Source: Streptomyces sp. CHD11 (GTDB lineage Bacteria; Actinomycetota; Actinomycetes; Streptomycetales; Streptomycetaceae). From it: a stretch of DNA of 64,000 nucleotides. A program made the translations under genes and the position numbers. The notes beneath the pieces were generated by a model, which was given only the letters and a program-made list of their open reading frames with translations, had not been told where the DNA came from and ran no database searches. Of this stretch, positions 42,089-51,601 are shown piece by piece. The number at the start of each line of letters is the position of its first letter. Positions within the stretch are counted from its first letter, which is position 1. The stretch lies in contig NZ_JABTTS010000004.1 of assembly GCF_018638295.1 (NCBI RefSeq), forward strand, positions 1 through 64,000, in the 5' to 3' direction.

Positions 42089-44161
42089 GTGCAGCCACAA
42101 GGCGGACGAGGGAGTCGACGGGGCGAGGCGGCCCGGCACCCGGGACCGGCCGGCGCCCCGGGTCCGGACGGGGCGCGGGGGACCGTCCACACGCCGGTGC
42201 CCGCCGGCGGCACGATCGTGACGCGCGGGCCGGATCGCGGCGATCGGGGCAGTGGCGGCGACCGGGACCGCCGCGACCGGGACCGCCGTGACCAGGGCCA
42301 CGGGGCTCCGCGCCCCGGCGATCCCAGGCCCCGCCGCGCCGGCCCGGCCACCCGGCCGGACCGGCGAGAGGGCGGACGGCACGGCCGGCCCTCCGCGCGG
42401 ACCGCTGCCGCGCTGCCCGAGCCGCACATACGGTCCCAGCTGCTGCGTCTGGCGGTGCTCCCACCTGTCGCGGTGGCGCTCAGCGCCTGCGCGGCCGTGC
42501 TCTTCACGATCCGTTCCACCGCGGTCCGGCCGAGCGCCACCCTGTGGGCCGTACTCGGCGGTGCCACCTCGGTGACCTGCGCCGGCATCGTCATCGCCGC
42601 CGTGGCCGCCGACCGTGCCGCCCGCACGGTGTACGACCGCATCGGCACCCTGCGCAGGGGCACCGCCCGGCGCGAGGCCGATCTGCACGCCCTCGTCGAG
42701 GCGCTGCGTCACGGCGAGGCCCCGCCCCCGCGGGCACGGCGTGCCGAACCGCCCCCGGACGCGGACGAGTTCGACCTCCTCGCCGCCGACCTCACCCGAG
42801 CGCACGGCGGTGCCGTCACCGCCGTCGTACAGGCGTCCCGGCTCTCCAGCCAGGCGGGCAGCGAACAGAAGCTCGAGGTGTTCGTCAACCTCGCGCGGCG
42901 TCTGCAGTCCCTGGTGCACCGCGAGATCTCCCTCCTCGACGAGCTGGAGAACGAGATGGAGGACCCCGAGCTGCTCAAGGGGCTCTTCCATGTCGACCAC
43001 CTCGCCACCCGCATCCGCCGCCACGCCGAGAACCTCGCCGTGCTCGGCGGGGCCGTCTCCCGGCGGCAGTGGAGCAATCCCGTCTCCATGACGGAGGTGC
43101 TGCGCTCCGCGATCGCCGAGGTCGAGCAGTACTCGCGGGTCAAACTCGTCCCCCCGATCGACGGCACCCTGCGTGGGCACGCCGTCGCCGACGTCATTCA
43201 CCTGCTCGCCGAACTCGTGGAGAACGCCACGGTCTTCTCCGCGCCGCACACCCAGGTGCTGCTGCGGGCCAGCCTGGTGACCTCCGGCCTCGCCGTCGAG
43301 GTGGAGGACCGCGGGCTCGGGATGCCCGTCACCGAGCAGGACCGCATGAACGCGCTGCTCACCGACCCCGATCAGGTGCATGTCGCCAGCCTGCTGGCCG
43401 ACGGACGCATCGGACTGTTCGTGGTCTCCCAGCTCGCCAAGCGGCACGGCATCCACGTCCGTCTCCAGAGCAACATCTACGGCGGGGTCCAGGCCGTGCT
43501 CGTCATGCCCCAGGCCCTGCTCGGAACGGAGTCGGCCGCACTGACCGCCGGACAGGGCACAGGCACCGCAGGGGGCGCCGGTGCCGGGCCGCAGCCAGGG
43601 AGCGGCGACACCGGACCTGTTCCGGCGGCCCGCCCCATGCCCGCGGGACCGGCCCCCGCCGACGGGCCGGCGCCGGACGCTCCGTACGGAGGCGACGCCG
43701 TGCACGCGCCAGCGGTGCCGGCCGCGCCCCGCGCCCCGGCCCCCTCCGGCGGCGCCGGTGCGGTCGCCCCGCCCCTGCCCGTGCGCGGCGCCCGGGAGAC
43801 CCGCCCCACCCCGGCCGAGGCCGTCCCCGGCGCCCACCTCGGGGACCGGGACGCCCTCACCGACCACGGGACGGCCCCCCTCACCCCGCGCGGCACCCCG
43901 GTGCGCGGCACCATGGACAGACCCCATCTGCCCCGCAGGCGCGCCCAGGAGCACATCGTTCCCCAGCTCCGCGACGGCCCGGCACCCCGCCAGGACACCG
44001 AGTACGTCGCCGTACACGACCCCAACCTGATGGCGGCCTTCCAGCGCGGTATCGGTCTCGCGGAGTCACAGCAGGCCCGGCCCGCCGTCCCGCGGCCGTC
44101 CGCGGCCGCCCCCCGCACGGACCACACCGCCCGGCAGGACGGGAGCGCCCCCGCCGGATGA
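42089..44161 (+). CDS. cvnA: Conservon sensor-like ATP-binding protein (CvnA)
   Basis: About 690 aa from the GTG at 42089 (an in-frame GTG at 42023 is an alternative). Two membrane spans, LLRLAVLPPVAVALSACAAV and LWAVLGGATSVTCAGIVIAA, anchor the protein. Then come a helical dimerisation-like region (RIRRHAENLAVLGG) and an HATPase domain with the N-box HLLAELVENATVFSAPHTQV and VEDRGLGMPV. The C-terminal third is Pro/Ala-rich and probably disordered. CvnA proteins resemble sensor kinases and work with CvnB-D in a membrane G-protein-like complex that affects development and antibiotic production. Confidence 0.88.
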   Translation: MQPQGGRGSRRGEAARHPGPAGAPGPDGARGTVHTPVPAGGTIVTRGPDRGDRGSGGDRDRRDRDRRDQGHGAPRPGDPRPRRAGPATRPDRREGGRHGRPSARTAAALPEPHIRSQLLRLAVLPPVAVALSACAAVLFTIRSTAVRPSATLWAVLGGATSVTCAGIVIAAVAADRAARTVYDRIGTLRRGTARREADLHALVEALRHGEAPPPRARRAEPPPDADEFDLLAADLTRAHGGAVTAVVQASRLSSQAGSEQKLEVFVNLARRLQSLVHREISLLDELENEMEDPELLKGLFHVDHLATRIRRHAENLAVLGGAVSRRQWSNPVSMTEVLRSAIAEVEQYSRVKLVPPIDGTLRGHAVADVIHLLAELVENATVFSAPHTQVLLRASLVTSGLAVEVEDRGLGMPVTEQDRMNALLTDPDQVHVASLLADGRIGLFVVSQLAKRHGIHVRLQSNIYGGVQAVLVMPQALLGTESAALTAGQGTGTAGGAGAGPQPGSGDTGPVPAARPMPAGPAPADGPAPDAPYGGDAVHAPAVPAAPRAPAPSGGAGAVAPPLPVRGARETRPTPAEAVPGAHLGDRDALTDHGTAPLTPRGTPVRGTMDRPHLPRRRAQEHIVPQLRDGPAPRQDTEYVAVHDPNLMAAFQRGIGLAESQQARPAVPRPSAAAPRTDHTARQDGSAPAG

Positions 44162-44235
44162 CCAGCCCCCACCCCACCAGTAACCACACCCCCAGCGCTC
44201 CCGCAGACCTTCGTACCCCAAGGAGTCGATCCACC

Positions 44236-44670
44236 ATGGCGAGCGATGCGCCGACCGCCCAGGTATCCGACCTCGACTGGCTGATGAGCGGCCTCGTGCA
44301 ACGCGTACCGCACACCAACAGCGCCGTACTGCTGTCCTGCGACGGGCTGGTGAAGTCCGTGCACGGACTCGACCCGGACAGCGCCGACCACATGGCCGCG
44401 CTCGCCTCCGGCCTGTACTCCCTCGGCCGCAGCGCCGGTATCCGCTTCGGCGACGGCGGGGACGTCCGCCAGGTCGTCGTCGAGCTCGACTCGACGCTGC
44501 TGTTCGTCACCACCGCCGGCTCCGGCACCTGCCTCGCGGTGATGGCCGGCCGGGAAGCGGACGCGGCCGTACTCGGCTACGAGATGGCGATGCTGGTCAA
44601 GTCCGTCCGCCCGTATCTGATGACCGCACCCCGGCAGCAGGGCGTCGAACCCCCGGCGATGAGGCCTTGA
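44236..44670 (+). CDS. cvnB: Conservon Roadblock/LC7 protein (CvnB)
   Basis: 144 aa, ATG with AGGAG 10 bases upstream. Roadblock/LC7 fold: LDWLMSGLVQRVPHTNSAVL, DGLVKSVHGLDPDSADHMAA and SGTCLAVMAGREADAAVLGY. These proteins usually regulate or scaffold the partner small GTPase (CvnD). Its stop overlaps the TTG start of the next gene. Confidence 0.92.
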   Translation: MASDAPTAQVSDLDWLMSGLVQRVPHTNSAVLLSCDGLVKSVHGLDPDSADHMAALASGLYSLGRSAGIRFGDGGDVRQVVVELDSTLLFVTTAGSGTCLAVMAGREADAAVLGYEMAMLVKSVRPYLMTAPRQQGVEPPAMRP

Positions 44671-45044
44671 ACGTGAAGGCGGCCGGTGACGGGCCGTGGC
44701 TCGACGACGCGGCCGGCCGGCTGGTGCGGCCCTTCACGGTCAGCAACGGCCGAACCCGCCCCACCGTCGCACTCGACCTGCTGTCGCAGGTGAGAGCCAC
44801 CGGCGCCACCCCTCTCGGCTACCTCGGCCCCGAGCACGCGCAAGCCCTCGACCTGTGCCGGGCGCCCGTGCCGGTCGCCGAGGTCTCCGCCCACCTCAGG
44901 CTGCCGGTGGCCGTCACCAAGGTGCTGCTGGCGGACCTCGTCGAATGCGGGGCGCTGACCGACAAACCACCCGAGTTCCACCACAACCCGACGGACCGGG
45001 CCCTTCTGGAGGCAGTGCTCGATGGACTACGACGACAGCTCTGA
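44667..45044 (+). CDS. cvnC: Conservon DUF742 protein (CvnC)
   Basis: 125 aa, DUF742, a winged-helix-like fold: RLVRPFTVSNGRTRPTVALD, ALDLCRAPVPVAEVSAHLRL and PVAVTKVLLADLVECGALTD. The TTG start overlaps the cvnB stop (TTGA); a GTG at 44673 is also possible. It overlaps cvnD by 23 bp. CvnC is an obligatory member of the four-protein conservon complex; its biochemical role is unclear. Confidence 0.9.
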   Translation: MNVKAAGDGPWLDDAAGRLVRPFTVSNGRTRPTVALDLLSQVRATGATPLGYLGPEHAQALDLCRAPVPVAEVSAHLRLPVAVTKVLLADLVECGALTDKPPEFHHNPTDRALLEAVLDGLRRQL

Positions 45045-45651
45045 CCGGGGCGACCGCGCACCGTACGGTGACGACGCCTTCCCCACCGCGCTCAAGATTC
45101 TCGTGGCGGGCGGATTCGGCGTGGGCAAGACGACCTTCGTCGGCGCGGTCAGCGAGATCGCTCCGCTCAGCACTGAGGAACTCCTCACCACGGTGAGCGC
45201 CGCCACCGACAACCTCGACGGCATCGAGAACAAGGTCGAGACGACCGTGGCCATGGACTTCGGCCGCATCACCCTCGACGCGGAACATGTGCTGTACCTG
45301 TTCGGCACGCCCGGCCAGGAACGGTTCTGGTTCATGTGGGACGAACTCTGCGAGGGCGCGCTCGGCGCGGTCATCCTGGCCGACACCCGGCGCCTGGAGG
45401 AGTGCTTCGCGGCGGTCGACTTCTTCGAGCAGCGCGGCCTCGGGTTCATCGTCGCCGTCAACGAGTTCGACGGAGGCTTCCGCTACGAACCCGGGGAGGT
45501 GCGCGCCGCACTCGACCTCCCCGCGGAGGTCCCCGTCGTGTGCTGCGACGCCCGGATCTCCTCCTCCGGGGTGCAGACCCTGCTGACCCTCGTCCGCCAC
45601 CTCATCGTCCACGCCCCGGCCACCACGACGGGGTACGGCGCCCATATGTGA
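45022..45651 (+). CDS. cvnD: Conservon GTP-binding protein (CvnD)
   Basis: 209 aa. The P-loop is VAGGFGVGKTTFVG (about residues 29-42), switch II is LFGTPGQERFWFMWDEL, and the guanine-specificity loop is a variant, VAVNEFDG, in place of NKxD. It is a Ras-like/MglA-like GTPase expected to cycle on the membrane with CvnA-C. ATG start inside cvnC. Confidence 0.92.
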   Translation: MDYDDSSDRGDRAPYGDDAFPTALKILVAGGFGVGKTTFVGAVSEIAPLSTEELLTTVSAATDNLDGIENKVETTVAMDFGRITLDAEHVLYLFGTPGQERFWFMWDELCEGALGAVILADTRRLEECFAAVDFFEQRGLGFIVAVNEFDGGFRYEPGEVRAALDLPAEVPVVCCDARISSSGVQTLLTLVRHLIVHAPATTTGYGAHM

Positions 45652-45708
45652 TCCCCGCACACCTCGGAGCCCGTTCATGAACTTCGCCCACCACCCGGGA
45701 GCCCGCCC

Positions 45709-46284
45709 ATGAGCTACGACCCGCCCCGCCCGGCCGGTCGTCTGCTGCTCACCCCCGAGGACAAGGAGGCCCCGGCCCGTATCAGCAGGCTCCGCGACCT
45801 GGGGCTGGGAGAGCATCCCGAACCCGTGCTGGACGCCTTCGCGTACGGTCTCGCGGAGTTCACAGGCGCGCCGTACGCCATGGTCAACTTCCTCGGCGAG
45901 GAGAGGCAGTTCTTCGCGGGCCTGCACACCCCGGCCGTCGCGCCGGCCGTCCGCGGCGATGGCAGCGGCGCTCTGCTGGGCCGGGTGCTGCCCCGCGACC
46001 ACGGCTTCTGCCCCCATGTGGTGGCCCGGCGCAAGGCGCTGGTCCTGGAGGACGTGAGCGACTACCCGAGGTTCGCGGGCAACCCGGTGGTGGACGAGTT
46101 CGGCATCCGCTCCTACCTGGGCGCGCCGCTCGTCGACAGCACCGGCATGGTGCTGGGCACCGTCTCCGTCACCGACGTCCGGCCGCGGGCCTGGGGCCGG
46201 CCGGGGCTCGCCGCCATCAAGGCGCAGGCCGCGGATCTCGTCGCACGGCTGGAGCGCCGGGAGGCCGACGGGCTGCCGCTGTGA
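45709..46284 (+). CDS. GAF-domain protein linked to the conservon
   Basis: 191 aa, ATG start, 57 bp after cvnD on the same strand. A single GAF domain (about residues 40-175): LDAFAYGLAEFTGAPYAMVN, GFCPHVVARRKALVLEDVSD and GIRSYLGAPLVDSTGMVLGT, the usual fold that binds cyclic nucleotides, haem or small ligands. Many conservons carry a P450 as fifth gene; a stand-alone GAF sensor in this place suggests a signal input to the CvnA-D complex, which is inference from position. Confidence 0.85.
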   Translation: MSYDPPRPAGRLLLTPEDKEAPARISRLRDLGLGEHPEPVLDAFAYGLAEFTGAPYAMVNFLGEERQFFAGLHTPAVAPAVRGDGSGALLGRVLPRDHGFCPHVVARRKALVLEDVSDYPRFAGNPVVDEFGIRSYLGAPLVDSTGMVLGTVSVTDVRPRAWGRPGLAAIKAQAADLVARLERREADGLPL

Positions 46285-46306
46285 GGACGGTTCACAGCCC
46301 GCCAAT

Positions 46307-46565
46307 GTGAGCAGTGCTCTCGCAAGCGGCGGGTGCTCTCCGGGGCAGCCTGTCGCGCGCGGTGGTGAGCGGTGCTCTCGCATGTGAGCGATGCACTCGA
46401 CCCTGACCGGCGTTCCGGCGGGTGAGCGGTGCTCTCGGCAGCGGCCGGCGCTTTTCGTGCTAGCAGTCGCGCAAGGTGAGCGGTGCTCTCGTACGTGAGC
46501 ACTGCACTCGACCTTGACCGGCGTTCCGGCGGGTGAGCGGTGCTCTCGGCAGCGGCCGGCGCTTT
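46307..46565. repeat. Array of direct repeats with seven palindrome-like motifs upstream of tdh
   Basis: A 91-bp block occurs twice (46364-46454 and 46475-46565, period 111 bp) with only a few differences, and a decayed relative precedes it. Within the array the 16-mer GTGAGCRNTGCWCTCG appears about seven times (near 46307, 46365, 46384, 46431, 46476, 46495 and 46542). The motif is partly palindromic (GAGC-N3-GCTC in the main form), like a protein-binding site. The array ends about 230 bp before the TTG start of tdh; no gene is supported in 46285-46794. Confidence 0.8.
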
Positions 46566-46794
46566 CACCGGCCGCGCTCGCACCTCGCCGGCGTGGGGTG
46601 CGGTGTGCGAGGGGTGGGCTGCCGCCCCGCCGATGGGGTGACGGCGTGAAGCAAAGCTGTGGCCGCGCTTAAGAAAACCTCGATGGACCGGCGAGGGTGT
46701 CGTACGGCAGATTGCAGTGCATTCCACTCCGCTTCCCGGACCGGGCCCGTTCGGCATGGGCCGGACCCGGGACTCACCCTCAGGAGCCGTAGCG

Positions 46795-47823
46795 TTGAAG
46801 GCGCTGGTCAAGCAGAAGGCGGAGCCCGGGCTGTGGCTCGCGGACGTCCCGGAGCCCGCCGTCGGACCCGGCGACGTGCTGATCAAGGTGCTGCGCACCG
46901 GCATCTGCGGCACCGACCTGCACATCAGGTCCTGGGACGGCTGGGCGCGGCAGACGATCAGCACCCCGCTGGTCCTCGGGCACGAGTTCGTCGGCGAGGT
47001 CGTGGAGACCGGCCGCGACGTCCCCGACATCAGTACCGGTGACCGGGTCAGCGGCGAGGGCCACCTGGTGTGCGGCAAGTGCCGCAACTGCCTGGCCGGA
47101 CGCCGCCATCTGTGCCGGGCCACGATCGGCCTCGGCGTGGGACGCGACGGAGCGTTCGCCGAGTACGTGGTGCTCCCCGCCGCCAACGTCTGGGTCCACC
47201 GGGTGCCCGTCGACCTGGACGTCGCCGCGATCTTCGATCCGTTCGGCAACGCCGTGCACACCGCGCTGTCCTTCCCGCTCGTGGGGGAGGACGTGCTGAT
47301 CACCGGTGCCGGCCCGATCGGTCTGATGGCCGCCGCCGTGGCCCGGCACGCCGGTGCGCGCAACGTCGTGATCACCGACGTCAGCGAGGAACGCCTGGAA
47401 CTCGCCCGCAAGATCGGCGCGACCCTGGCGCTGAACGTGGCCGAGTCGACGATCGCCGACGGACAGCACACCCTCGGACTGCGCGAGGGGTTCGACATCG
47501 GGCTGGAGATGTCCGGCCGCGCCGAGGCGATGCGGGACATGATCGACAACATGACGCACGGCGGCCGGATCGCGATGCTCGGCCTGCCGGCCGAGGAGTT
47601 CCCCGTCGACTGGTCCCGGATCGTCACCTCGATGCTCACCATCAAGGGCGTCTACGGCCGTGAGATGTTCGAGACCTGGTACGCCATGTCCGTCCTGCTG
47701 GAGGGCGGCCTCGACCTCGCCCCGGTGATCACCGGCCGCTACTCCTACCGCGACTTCGACGCCGCCTTCGAGGAGGCCGCCGCCGGCAAGGGCGGCAAGG
47801 TCATCCTCGACTGGACCGCGTAA
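46795..47823 (+). CDS. tdh: L-threonine 3-dehydrogenase
   Basis: 342 aa from the TTG at 46795, preceded by AGGAG with 8-base spacing, giving the usual N-terminus (M)[19 protein letters not shown] and a length equal to E. coli Tdh. It is a zinc-dependent medium-chain dehydrogenase: catalytic-zinc GHEFVGEV, structural-zinc [15 protein letters not shown], and the NAD-binding [20 protein letters not shown]. It oxidises threonine to 2-amino-3-ketobutyrate, which the Kbl enzyme of the next gene cleaves with CoA. Thirty bp separate the two genes, so they are an operon. The unusual repeat array upstream may control it. Confidence 0.93.
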   Translation: MKALVKQKAEPGLWLADVPEPAVGPGDVLIKVLRTGICGTDLHIRSWDGWARQTISTPLVLGHEFVGEVVETGRDVPDISTGDRVSGEGHLVCGKCRNCLAGRRHLCRATIGLGVGRDGAFAEYVVLPAANVWVHRVPVDLDVAAIFDPFGNAVHTALSFPLVGEDVLITGAGPIGLMAAAVARHAGARNVVITDVSEERLELARKIGATLALNVAESTIADGQHTLGLREGFDIGLEMSGRAEAMRDMIDNMTHGGRIAMLGLPAEEFPVDWSRIVTSMLTIKGVYGREMFETWYAMSVLLEGGLDLAPVITGRYSYRDFDAAFEEAAAGKGGKVILDWTA

Positions 47824-47853
47824 GCCATCCGCCTCCCCCAGGAGCTTCCCGAC

Positions 47854-49053
47854 ATGTTCGACTCCGTGCGCGACGACCTGCGCGCCACCCTCGACGAGAT
47901 CCGCGCCGCCGGCCTGCACAAGCCCGAGCGCGTGATCGGCACCCCCCAGTCCGCCACCGTGAACGTCACCGCCGGCGGCCGCCCCGGCGAGGTGCTCAAC
48001 TTCTGCGCCAACAACTACCTCGGTCTCGCCGACCACCCCGAGGTGGTCGCCGCCGCGCACGAGGCCCTGGACCGCTGGGGCTACGGCATGGCGTCCGTCC
48101 GCTTCATCTGCGGCACCCAGGAGGTGCACAAGGAGCTGGAGGCGCGGCTGTCGGCGTTCCTCGGCCAGGAGGACACGATCCTCTACTCCTCCTGCTTCGA
48201 CGCCAACGGCGGCGTCTTCGAGACGCTGCTCGGCCCCGAGGACGCGGTGATCTCCGACGCGCTGAACCACGCGTCGATCATCGACGGCATCCGGCTCTCC
48301 AAGGCCCGCCGCTTCCGCTACGCCAACCGCGACATGGCCGACCTGGAGCGGCAGCTGAAGGAGGCGGCGGAGGGCGGCGCCCGCCGCACGCTGATCGTCA
48401 CCGACGGCGTCTTCTCCATGGACGGCTACGTGGCCCCGCTGGACGAGATCTGCGACCTCGCCGACCGGCACGGCGCCATGGTCATGGTCGACGACTCGCA
48501 CGCCGTCGGCTTCGTCGGGCCCGGCGGGCGCGGCACGCCCGAACTGCACGGCGTCATGGACCGCGTCGACATCATCACCGGCACCCTCGGCAAGGCGCTC
48601 GGGGGAGCCTCGGGCGGTTATGTCGCCGCCCGCGCGGAGATCGTCGCCCTGCTGCGCCAGCGCTCCCGCCCGTACCTGTTCTCCAACACCCTCGCCCCGG
48701 TGATCGCCGCGGCCTCCCTGAAGGTGCTGGACCTGCTGGAGTCGGCCGACGACCTGCGCGTCCGGCTCGCCGAGAACACCGCCCTGTTCCGCCGCCGGAT
48801 GACCGAGGAGGGCTTCGACATCCTCGCCGGCGACCACGCGATCGCCCCGGTGATGATCGGCGACGCCTCCCGCGCGGGACGCCTGGCGGAGCTGCTGCTG
48901 GAGCGCGGGGTGTACGTGATCGGCTTCTCCTACCCCGTGGTGCCCCAGGGCAAGGCCCGTATCCGGGTCCAGCTGTCCGCGGCGCACTCCACGGAAGACG
49001 TGAACCGCGCGGTGGACGCCTTCGTCGCGGCCAGGGCGGAGCTCGACGCCTGA
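47854..49053 (+). CDS. kbl: Glycine C-acetyltransferase (2-amino-3-ketobutyrate CoA ligase)
   Basis: 399 aa, PLP-dependent alpha-oxoamine synthase. Motifs: [60 protein letters not shown] and [20 protein letters not shown] with the Schiff-base Lys. AGGAG lies 8 bases before the ATG. With Tdh it converts threonine to glycine plus acetyl-CoA. Normal length and complete. Confidence 0.95.
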   Translation: MFDSVRDDLRATLDEIRAAGLHKPERVIGTPQSATVNVTAGGRPGEVLNFCANNYLGLADHPEVVAAAHEALDRWGYGMASVRFICGTQEVHKELEARLSAFLGQEDTILYSSCFDANGGVFETLLGPEDAVISDALNHASIIDGIRLSKARRFRYANRDMADLERQLKEAAEGGARRTLIVTDGVFSMDGYVAPLDEICDLADRHGAMVMVDDSHAVGFVGPGGRGTPELHGVMDRVDIITGTLGKALGGASGGYVAARAEIVALLRQRSRPYLFSNTLAPVIAAASLKVLDLLESADDLRVRLAENTALFRRRMTEEGFDILAGDHAIAPVMIGDASRAGRLAELLLERGVYVIGFSYPVVPQGKARIRVQLSAAHSTEDVNRAVDAFVAARAELDA

Positions 49054-49089
49054 GCCGACCACACCGAGCGATTTGAGACAATCGCCTAC

Positions 49090-49995
49090 ATGATCGAGGC
49101 GCGGCGGCTCCACATCCTCCGTGCGGTGGCGGACCACCGCACGGTGACGGCGGCGGCCGCCGCGCTCCATCTGACCCCCTCGGCGGTCTCCCAGCAGCTC
49201 GCCGCGCTCGAGCAGGAGACCGGCCACCGCCTCGTCGAGCGCGGCGCGAAGGGCGTACGGCTGACCCCGGCCGGCGAGATCCTGCTCGGCCACACCCACC
49301 GCGTCCTCGCCCAGCTGGAGCGGGCCGAGGCCGAACTGGCCGCCTACGGTTCGGGGGAGGCGGGCACCGTCACGGTCGCCGCCTTCGCCACCGGCATCGC
49401 CCAGGTCGTCGCGCCCGCGGTGGCCCGCCTCGCCGCGTCGGCTCCCGGTATCCGTATCCGGGTCCAGGACGCCGAGGGGGACGCCAGTCTGCCGATGGTG
49501 CTGGACCGGCAGGTCGATGTCGCCGTGGCCGTCGAGTACCGCGGGGCGCCCTCCGCCGACGACCCGCGACTGACCCACCTGCCGCTGTACGCGGAGCCCT
49601 TCGACGCGGTCGTCCCGGTTGCCCACCGCCTGGCCGGCTCCGCCGAGGTGCCGCTCGCCGAGCTGGGCAAGGACGCCTGGATCGGTCCGTATCCCGGCAA
49701 TCCGTGCCACGACGTGGTCGTCCTGGCCTGTGAGAGCGCGGGGTTCCAGCCCCGTCTCGAGCACTCCTCGGACGACTTCCGCGCGGTGGTCGCCCTGGCC
49801 TCGGCGGACGTGGGCGTGGCGCTGGTGCCCCGCTCGGCGCTGCGCGGCATGGATCTCACGGGCGTGGTCGTCCGCCCGGTCGACGGTGTGGCGCCGACCC
49901 GCCGGGTGTTCGCCGCCGTGCGCCGGGGAGCCGAGGGACACCCGCTGATCCGTCCAATCCTGGAGGCGCTCCGCGCGGCGGCCGAGGAGGCGTAG
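49090..49995 (+). CDS. LysR-family transcriptional regulator
   Basis: 301 aa. The N-terminal winged helix is LHILRAVADHRTVTAAAAAL with HLTPSAVSQQLAALEQETGH, followed by the LysR substrate-binding domain (GTVTVAAFATGIAQVVAPAV; DVGVALVPRSAL). It starts 36 bp after kbl on the same strand. It may regulate tdh-kbl or be an independent regulator; unlike most LysR genes it is not divergent from a target. Confidence 0.9.
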   Translation: MIEARRLHILRAVADHRTVTAAAAALHLTPSAVSQQLAALEQETGHRLVERGAKGVRLTPAGEILLGHTHRVLAQLERAEAELAAYGSGEAGTVTVAAFATGIAQVVAPAVARLAASAPGIRIRVQDAEGDASLPMVLDRQVDVAVAVEYRGAPSADDPRLTHLPLYAEPFDAVVPVAHRLAGSAEVPLAELGKDAWIGPYPGNPCHDVVVLACESAGFQPRLEHSSDDFRAVVALASADVGVALVPRSALRGMDLTGVVVRPVDGVAPTRRVFAAVRRGAEGHPLIRPILEALRAAAEEA

Positions 49996-50041
49996 CACAG
50001 CACCTTCCCCGCCATCTCGTATCTGGGATATCCTCCCGGAT

Positions 50042-50626
50042 GTGAAACATGGTGAGGGTGGACCGACCCCGGACCCCGTCGACGTCCGGCTCGGCACGCG
50101 ACTGAGCGGGCTCCGGGCCGAGCACGGCTGGTCCCTCGGAGAGCTGGCGGAACGAACCGGCGTCAGCCGCTCCACGCTCTCCCGCGCGGAGCGGGCCGAG
50201 ACCAGCCCCACCGCCTCCCTGCTGAACCGCCTCTGCGCCGTCTACGGCCGCACCATGTCCCAGCTGCTCAGCGAGATCGAGGCGGAGCCCGCGCCGCTGG
50301 TGCGCGCCGCCGACCAGGCGGTCTGGCAGGACCGCGCCTCCGGATTCGTCCGCCGGTCCGTGTCCCCGCCGCACGGCGGGCTGCGGGGCGAACTCGTCGA
50401 GGGGCGGCTCGCAGCCGGTGCCGACATCGTCTACGACCGTCCGCCCGTGCCCGGCCTGGAACAGCACATCTGGGTCCTGGAAGGCGCGCTCCGCGTGACG
50501 GACGGGGGCACCGGGCACCACCTCGGCGACGGCGACTGCCTCAGGCTGCGCGTCTGGGGCCCGACCCGGTTCCGCTGCCCCGGGCCCGACGACGTCCGCT
50601 ACGTACTGATGGTGGTCCGGCCGTGA
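50042..50626 (+). CDS. XRE-family regulator with cupin domain
   Basis: 194 aa, GTG start. The HTH is at about residues 25-70 (EHGWSLGELAERTGVSRSTL, AETSPTASLLNRLCAVYG), then a cupin barrel (about 120-190: YDRPPVPGLEQHIWVLEGAL, HHLGDGDCLRLRVWGPTRF). Its stop overlaps the next gene (GTGA), so it is co-translated with the GNAT gene and probably regulates that pair. A GGATATCC palindrome sits at 50026-50036, just before the start, a candidate autoregulatory site. Confidence 0.87.
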   Translation: MKHGEGGPTPDPVDVRLGTRLSGLRAEHGWSLGELAERTGVSRSTLSRAERAETSPTASLLNRLCAVYGRTMSQLLSEIEAEPAPLVRAADQAVWQDRASGFVRRSVSPPHGGLRGELVEGRLAAGADIVYDRPPVPGLEQHIWVLEGALRVTDGGTGHHLGDGDCLRLRVWGPTRFRCPGPDDVRYVLMVVRP

Positions 50627-51168
50627 ACATCGTCCGTTCGGACGCCGCACAACTGCTGGAGGCAGGCGAGGAGCTGGTCGAGCTGCTGACCGACACCGTG
50701 GACAGCGGTGCCTCCGTCGGCTTCCTCGGCCCGCTCGACCTCATGGAGGCCGACGCCTGGTGGCGGGAACGGTGCACCGCCGTCGCCGCCGGCCGTCTCA
50801 CCGTATGGGTGGCGTACGAGCAGCCCGGCCGGATGCTCGGCACCGTGAGTCTCGCCTTCCCCGACAAGCCCAACAGCACCCACCGCGCGGAGCTGGTGAA
50901 GCTGATGGTGCACCGCGCGGCCCGGGGCCGGGGACTCGGACGGAGGCTGCTGGCGGTCGCCGAGGAGGAGGCCGCCGCGCGGGGCATCACCCTGCTGCAT
51001 CTGGACACGGAGACCGGCAGCCCCGCAGAACACCTCTACCGCTCCTCCGGCTGGACCGCCGTGGGCGCCGTCCCGGACTACGCGGCGGACCCGGCCGGGG
51101 TACTGCGGCCGACGACGATCTACTACAAGCGTCTCGGAGTTCCCGGGGCACCGTCCGCCACCAGGTGA
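50623..51168 (+). CDS. GNAT-family N-acetyltransferase
   Basis: 181 aa, GTG overlapping the HTH-cupin stop. The acetyl-CoA-binding motif is LMVHRAARGRGLGRRLLAVA and the end of the fold is LDTETGSPAEHLYRSSGWTA. The pairing of an HTH-cupin repressor and an acetyltransferase suggests a detoxification or small-molecule acetylation unit, but the substrate is unknown. Confidence 0.9.
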   Translation: MNIVRSDAAQLLEAGEELVELLTDTVDSGASVGFLGPLDLMEADAWWRERCTAVAAGRLTVWVAYEQPGRMLGTVSLAFPDKPNSTHRAELVKLMVHRAARGRGLGRRLLAVAEEEAAARGITLLHLDTETGSPAEHLYRSSGWTAVGAVPDYAADPAGVLRPTTIYYKRLGVPGAPSATR

Positions 51169-51198
51169 GTGTCAGTGCCGGCCGTTACGGTGCCTGCC

Positions 51199-51555
51199 AT
51201 GCCGGATGCCGAAGACGTACGACGGATCGCACTGTCCCTGCCGGACACGACGGAGAAGATCGCCTGGAGCATGCCCACGTTCCGGGTCGCGGGCAAGATG
51301 TTCGCCACCCTGCCCGAGGAGGAGACCTCCATCGCCGTGCGCTGCCCCAAGGAGGAGCGCGACGAACTGGCCCTCGCCGAGCCGGAGAAGTTCTGGATCG
51401 CCGGCCACGAGGCACAGTTCGCCTGGGTCAGGGCCCGCCTCTCCGCGCTGGAGGACGAGGGCGAGCTGCGCGACATCCTCGCCGACTCCTGGCGCCAGGC
51501 GGCTCCGTCCCGTCTTCTGGAGGCCCACCCCCGGCTGGGGCTGCCACCCGCCTGA
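51199..51555 (+). CDS. MmcQ/YjbR-family DNA-binding-fold protein
   Basis: 118 aa from ATG at 51199. Family features: MPDAEDVRRIALSLPDTTEK, MPTFRVAGKMFATL, IAVRCPKEERDEL and the final DSWRQAAPSRLLEAH. MmcQ/YjbR proteins adopt a CyaY-like fold with proposed double-wing DNA binding, but no function is established. A start at 51169 would add ten residues (SVPAVTVPA) not typical of the family. Confidence 0.85.
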   Translation: MPDAEDVRRIALSLPDTTEKIAWSMPTFRVAGKMFATLPEEETSIAVRCPKEERDELALAEPEKFWIAGHEAQFAWVRARLSALEDEGELRDILADSWRQAAPSRLLEAHPRLGLPPA

Positions 51556-51601
51556 CACCCGCGGACTGACACCCCCAGGCAGCGCGCCCCTCGTCGCGCC
51601 T

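Noticed and set aside
46285..46570. Possible CRISPR array in the repeats upstream of tdh
   Set aside because: The repeats are two 91-bp blocks with internal short motifs, not uniform repeats with unique spacers, and no cas gene is present.
46780..50211. 1143-aa open frame on the minus strand
   Set aside because: Shadow of tdh, kbl and the LysR gene on the plus strand, which have full motifs, ribosome sites and correct lengths.
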